A DNA stretch of 64,000 nt from Thinopyrum elongatum (lineage: Eukaryota > Streptophyta > Magnoliopsida > Poales > Poaceae), in the NCBI GenBank assembly GCA_011799875.1, contig CM022298.1, positions 194,144,423-194,208,422 on the forward strand, given 5' to 3'. The position numbers and the translations under genes are program-made. Under the pieces are notes generated by a model. The model made no database searches and was not told the origin of the DNA. It saw only the letters and a list, made by a program, of their open reading frames with translations. Below are positions 63,449-64,000 of the stretch, piece after piece (positions within the stretch are counted from its first letter, which is position 1; every line of letters begins with the position of its first letter).

Positions 63449-63748
63449 ATGTCGTCTCAAGATTCTGAGGAGTGCCCAGTTTCTCATCAGCCTTTAGATA
63501 AAAATATCTTCAAGGATACCTATCCCTATATATGGTTCTCCGATGAAGAAGATGAAGATGAACTAGTCCCTCCTCGTTTCAAGCATGAAAGCATGGACGC
63601 GTTATGCAAGAGGATACTAAAGCTTGAGATGGAGAATGAAGAGTTAAGGATAGATAATTTTTACCTTCGAAATAAGTTGGAGAAAAAGGCAGACAAACCT
63701 TCTACTTCATCACCACCACCTCCTTCTTCATCACCAAAGGAAACTTGA
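63449..63748 (+). CDS. ORF3 of the Athila-type element, 99 aa, intact
   Basis: Open frame after pol, in the position of the env-like gene of Athila elements. The protein is short and acidic in its middle (FSDEEDEDELVPP), with a heptad-like coiled-coil candidate (ILKLEMENEELRIDNFYLRN) and a Ser/Pro-rich tail. It has no signal peptide or membrane segment, so it is not an envelope protein. ATG 63,449 was chosen as the first ATG after a pyrimidine tract ending TTTTTTTACAG (63,438), which also looks like a splice acceptor. The frame is intact despite decay of gag-pol. Function unknown. Confidence 0.55.
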   Translation: MSSQDSEECPVSHQPLDKNIFKDTYPYIWFSDEEDEDELVPPRFKHESMDALCKRILKLEMENEELRIDNFYLRNKLEKKADKPSTSSPPPPSSSPKET

Positions 63749-63786
63749 GTATCGGGTATGGGCACTCCCCTTGGCTTGCGCCAAGC

Positions 63787-63796
63787 TTGGGGGAGG
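63787..63796 (+). other. Probable polypurine tract of the Athila-type element
   Basis: TTGGGGGAGG, in the AAGCTTGGGGGAGGTGCC context often found in the 3' part of related grass elements. The right LTR does not start before the window end, so if this is the tract, more 3' sequence intervenes than usual. Confidence 0.4.
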
Positions 63797-64000
63797 TGCC
63801 CCGGTATCGTATCACCTCCACTATCTTTTGCCTTTACTTATCTTAGTTTGATCCATAGTTATCTTTTGCTTTAGATGAATAAAAGTTTAGTTCGATCCTT
63901 TTGTTTTCGAGTGTTTGCTTAGTGATCTACCCTTGTAATCGTGTGCAAGATATATATAATAAAGTTTAGTTTGAAGTTTTGTTCTCTTTATTTTCATGTT

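Larger units (their letters stand above)
52606..64000 (+). mobile_element. Athila-type Ty3/gypsy retrotransposon, right LTR outside window
   Basis: Order: left LTR 52,606-54,081, tRNA-Asp-type primer site, gag, protease, RT, RNase H, integrase and a third ORF in the env position, then a polypurine tract near 63,787. The clade call rests on the primer site type, the Gag and the extra 3' ORF; the LTR start TGATACGTCCA is shared by several abundant Triticeae gypsy families. Interrupted at 56,580/60,802 by a solo LTR. Several other lesions make gag-pol non-functional. Confidence 0.9.

Noticed and set aside
63449..63748. Envelope gene of the Athila-type element
   Set aside because: Position fits but the product is 99 aa with no signal peptide or membrane segment.

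Overview
The window looks like a nuclear chromosome segment of a large-genome grass, most likely a Triticeae species (wheat, Aegilops or barley type). The evidence is long Ty3/gypsy LTRs starting TGTAACACCC, an Athila-type element with a tRNA-Asp primer site, Stowaway MITEs with CTCCCTCCG/CTACCTCCG ends, a PIF/Harbinger derivative, a tRNA-derived SINE and grass-type genes with GT-AG introns. There are no bacterial features. Most of the DNA is nested transposable elements and decayed gene copies. Two loci read as intact genes: a single-exon AP2/ERF transcription factor (41,648-42,553, +) and a five-exon alpha-tubulin gene (48,524-51,360, -) whose spliced exons give exactly 450 codons plus stop.

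Layout. 1-12,947: a chromodomain Ty3/gypsy element whose first ~1.6 kb lies left of the window. It has two 4.36-kb LTRs, a broken gag-pol and an unbroken extra 256-aa ORF between the primer site and gag. Its right end abuts the middle of an F-box/LRR/FBD gene exon (12,948-13,556). 13.6-25.3 kb: a gene graveyard with MITEs, a broken unknown gene (16.1 kb), an F-box/DUF295-like pseudogene (19.2-20.4 kb, -), a broken WRN/RNase D-type exonuclease (21.2-22.0 kb, -) and a second F-box/FBD pseudogene (22.7-24.4 kb, -). 25.85-32.4 kb: a degenerate array of ~320-440 bp units split by a 4.26-kb solo LTR with a TTTAG target duplication. 32.6-36 kb: short tandem repeats and a B3-like gene of doubtful integrity. 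36-40.5 kb: the end of a copia element, a Harbinger deletion derivative and two MITEs. 40.5-51.4 kb: the two intact genes, separated by a SINE, a minisatellite, AT-rich repeat DNA and a 190-bp tandem duplication. 52,606 to the window end: an Athila-type Ty3/gypsy element (left LTR, gag, pol, third ORF; right LTR outside), interrupted inside the reverse transcriptase by a 4.22-kb solo LTR of the same family as the first element, with a CACTT duplication.

The most unusual observations are: (i) the intact 256-aa ORF upstream of gag in an otherwise decayed chromovirus, whose middle resembles a double-stranded-RNA-binding fold by eye; (ii) two exon-like open segments kept inside all three copies of the 4.3-kb LTR; (iii) a promoter-like module (GC-rich inverted repeat plus TATA box) present in the Athila LTR and again just before its intact third ORF; and (iv) a conserved GAGTAC...GTACTC hairpin shared by two different LTR families. 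All functional readings of these are inferences from sequence alone.
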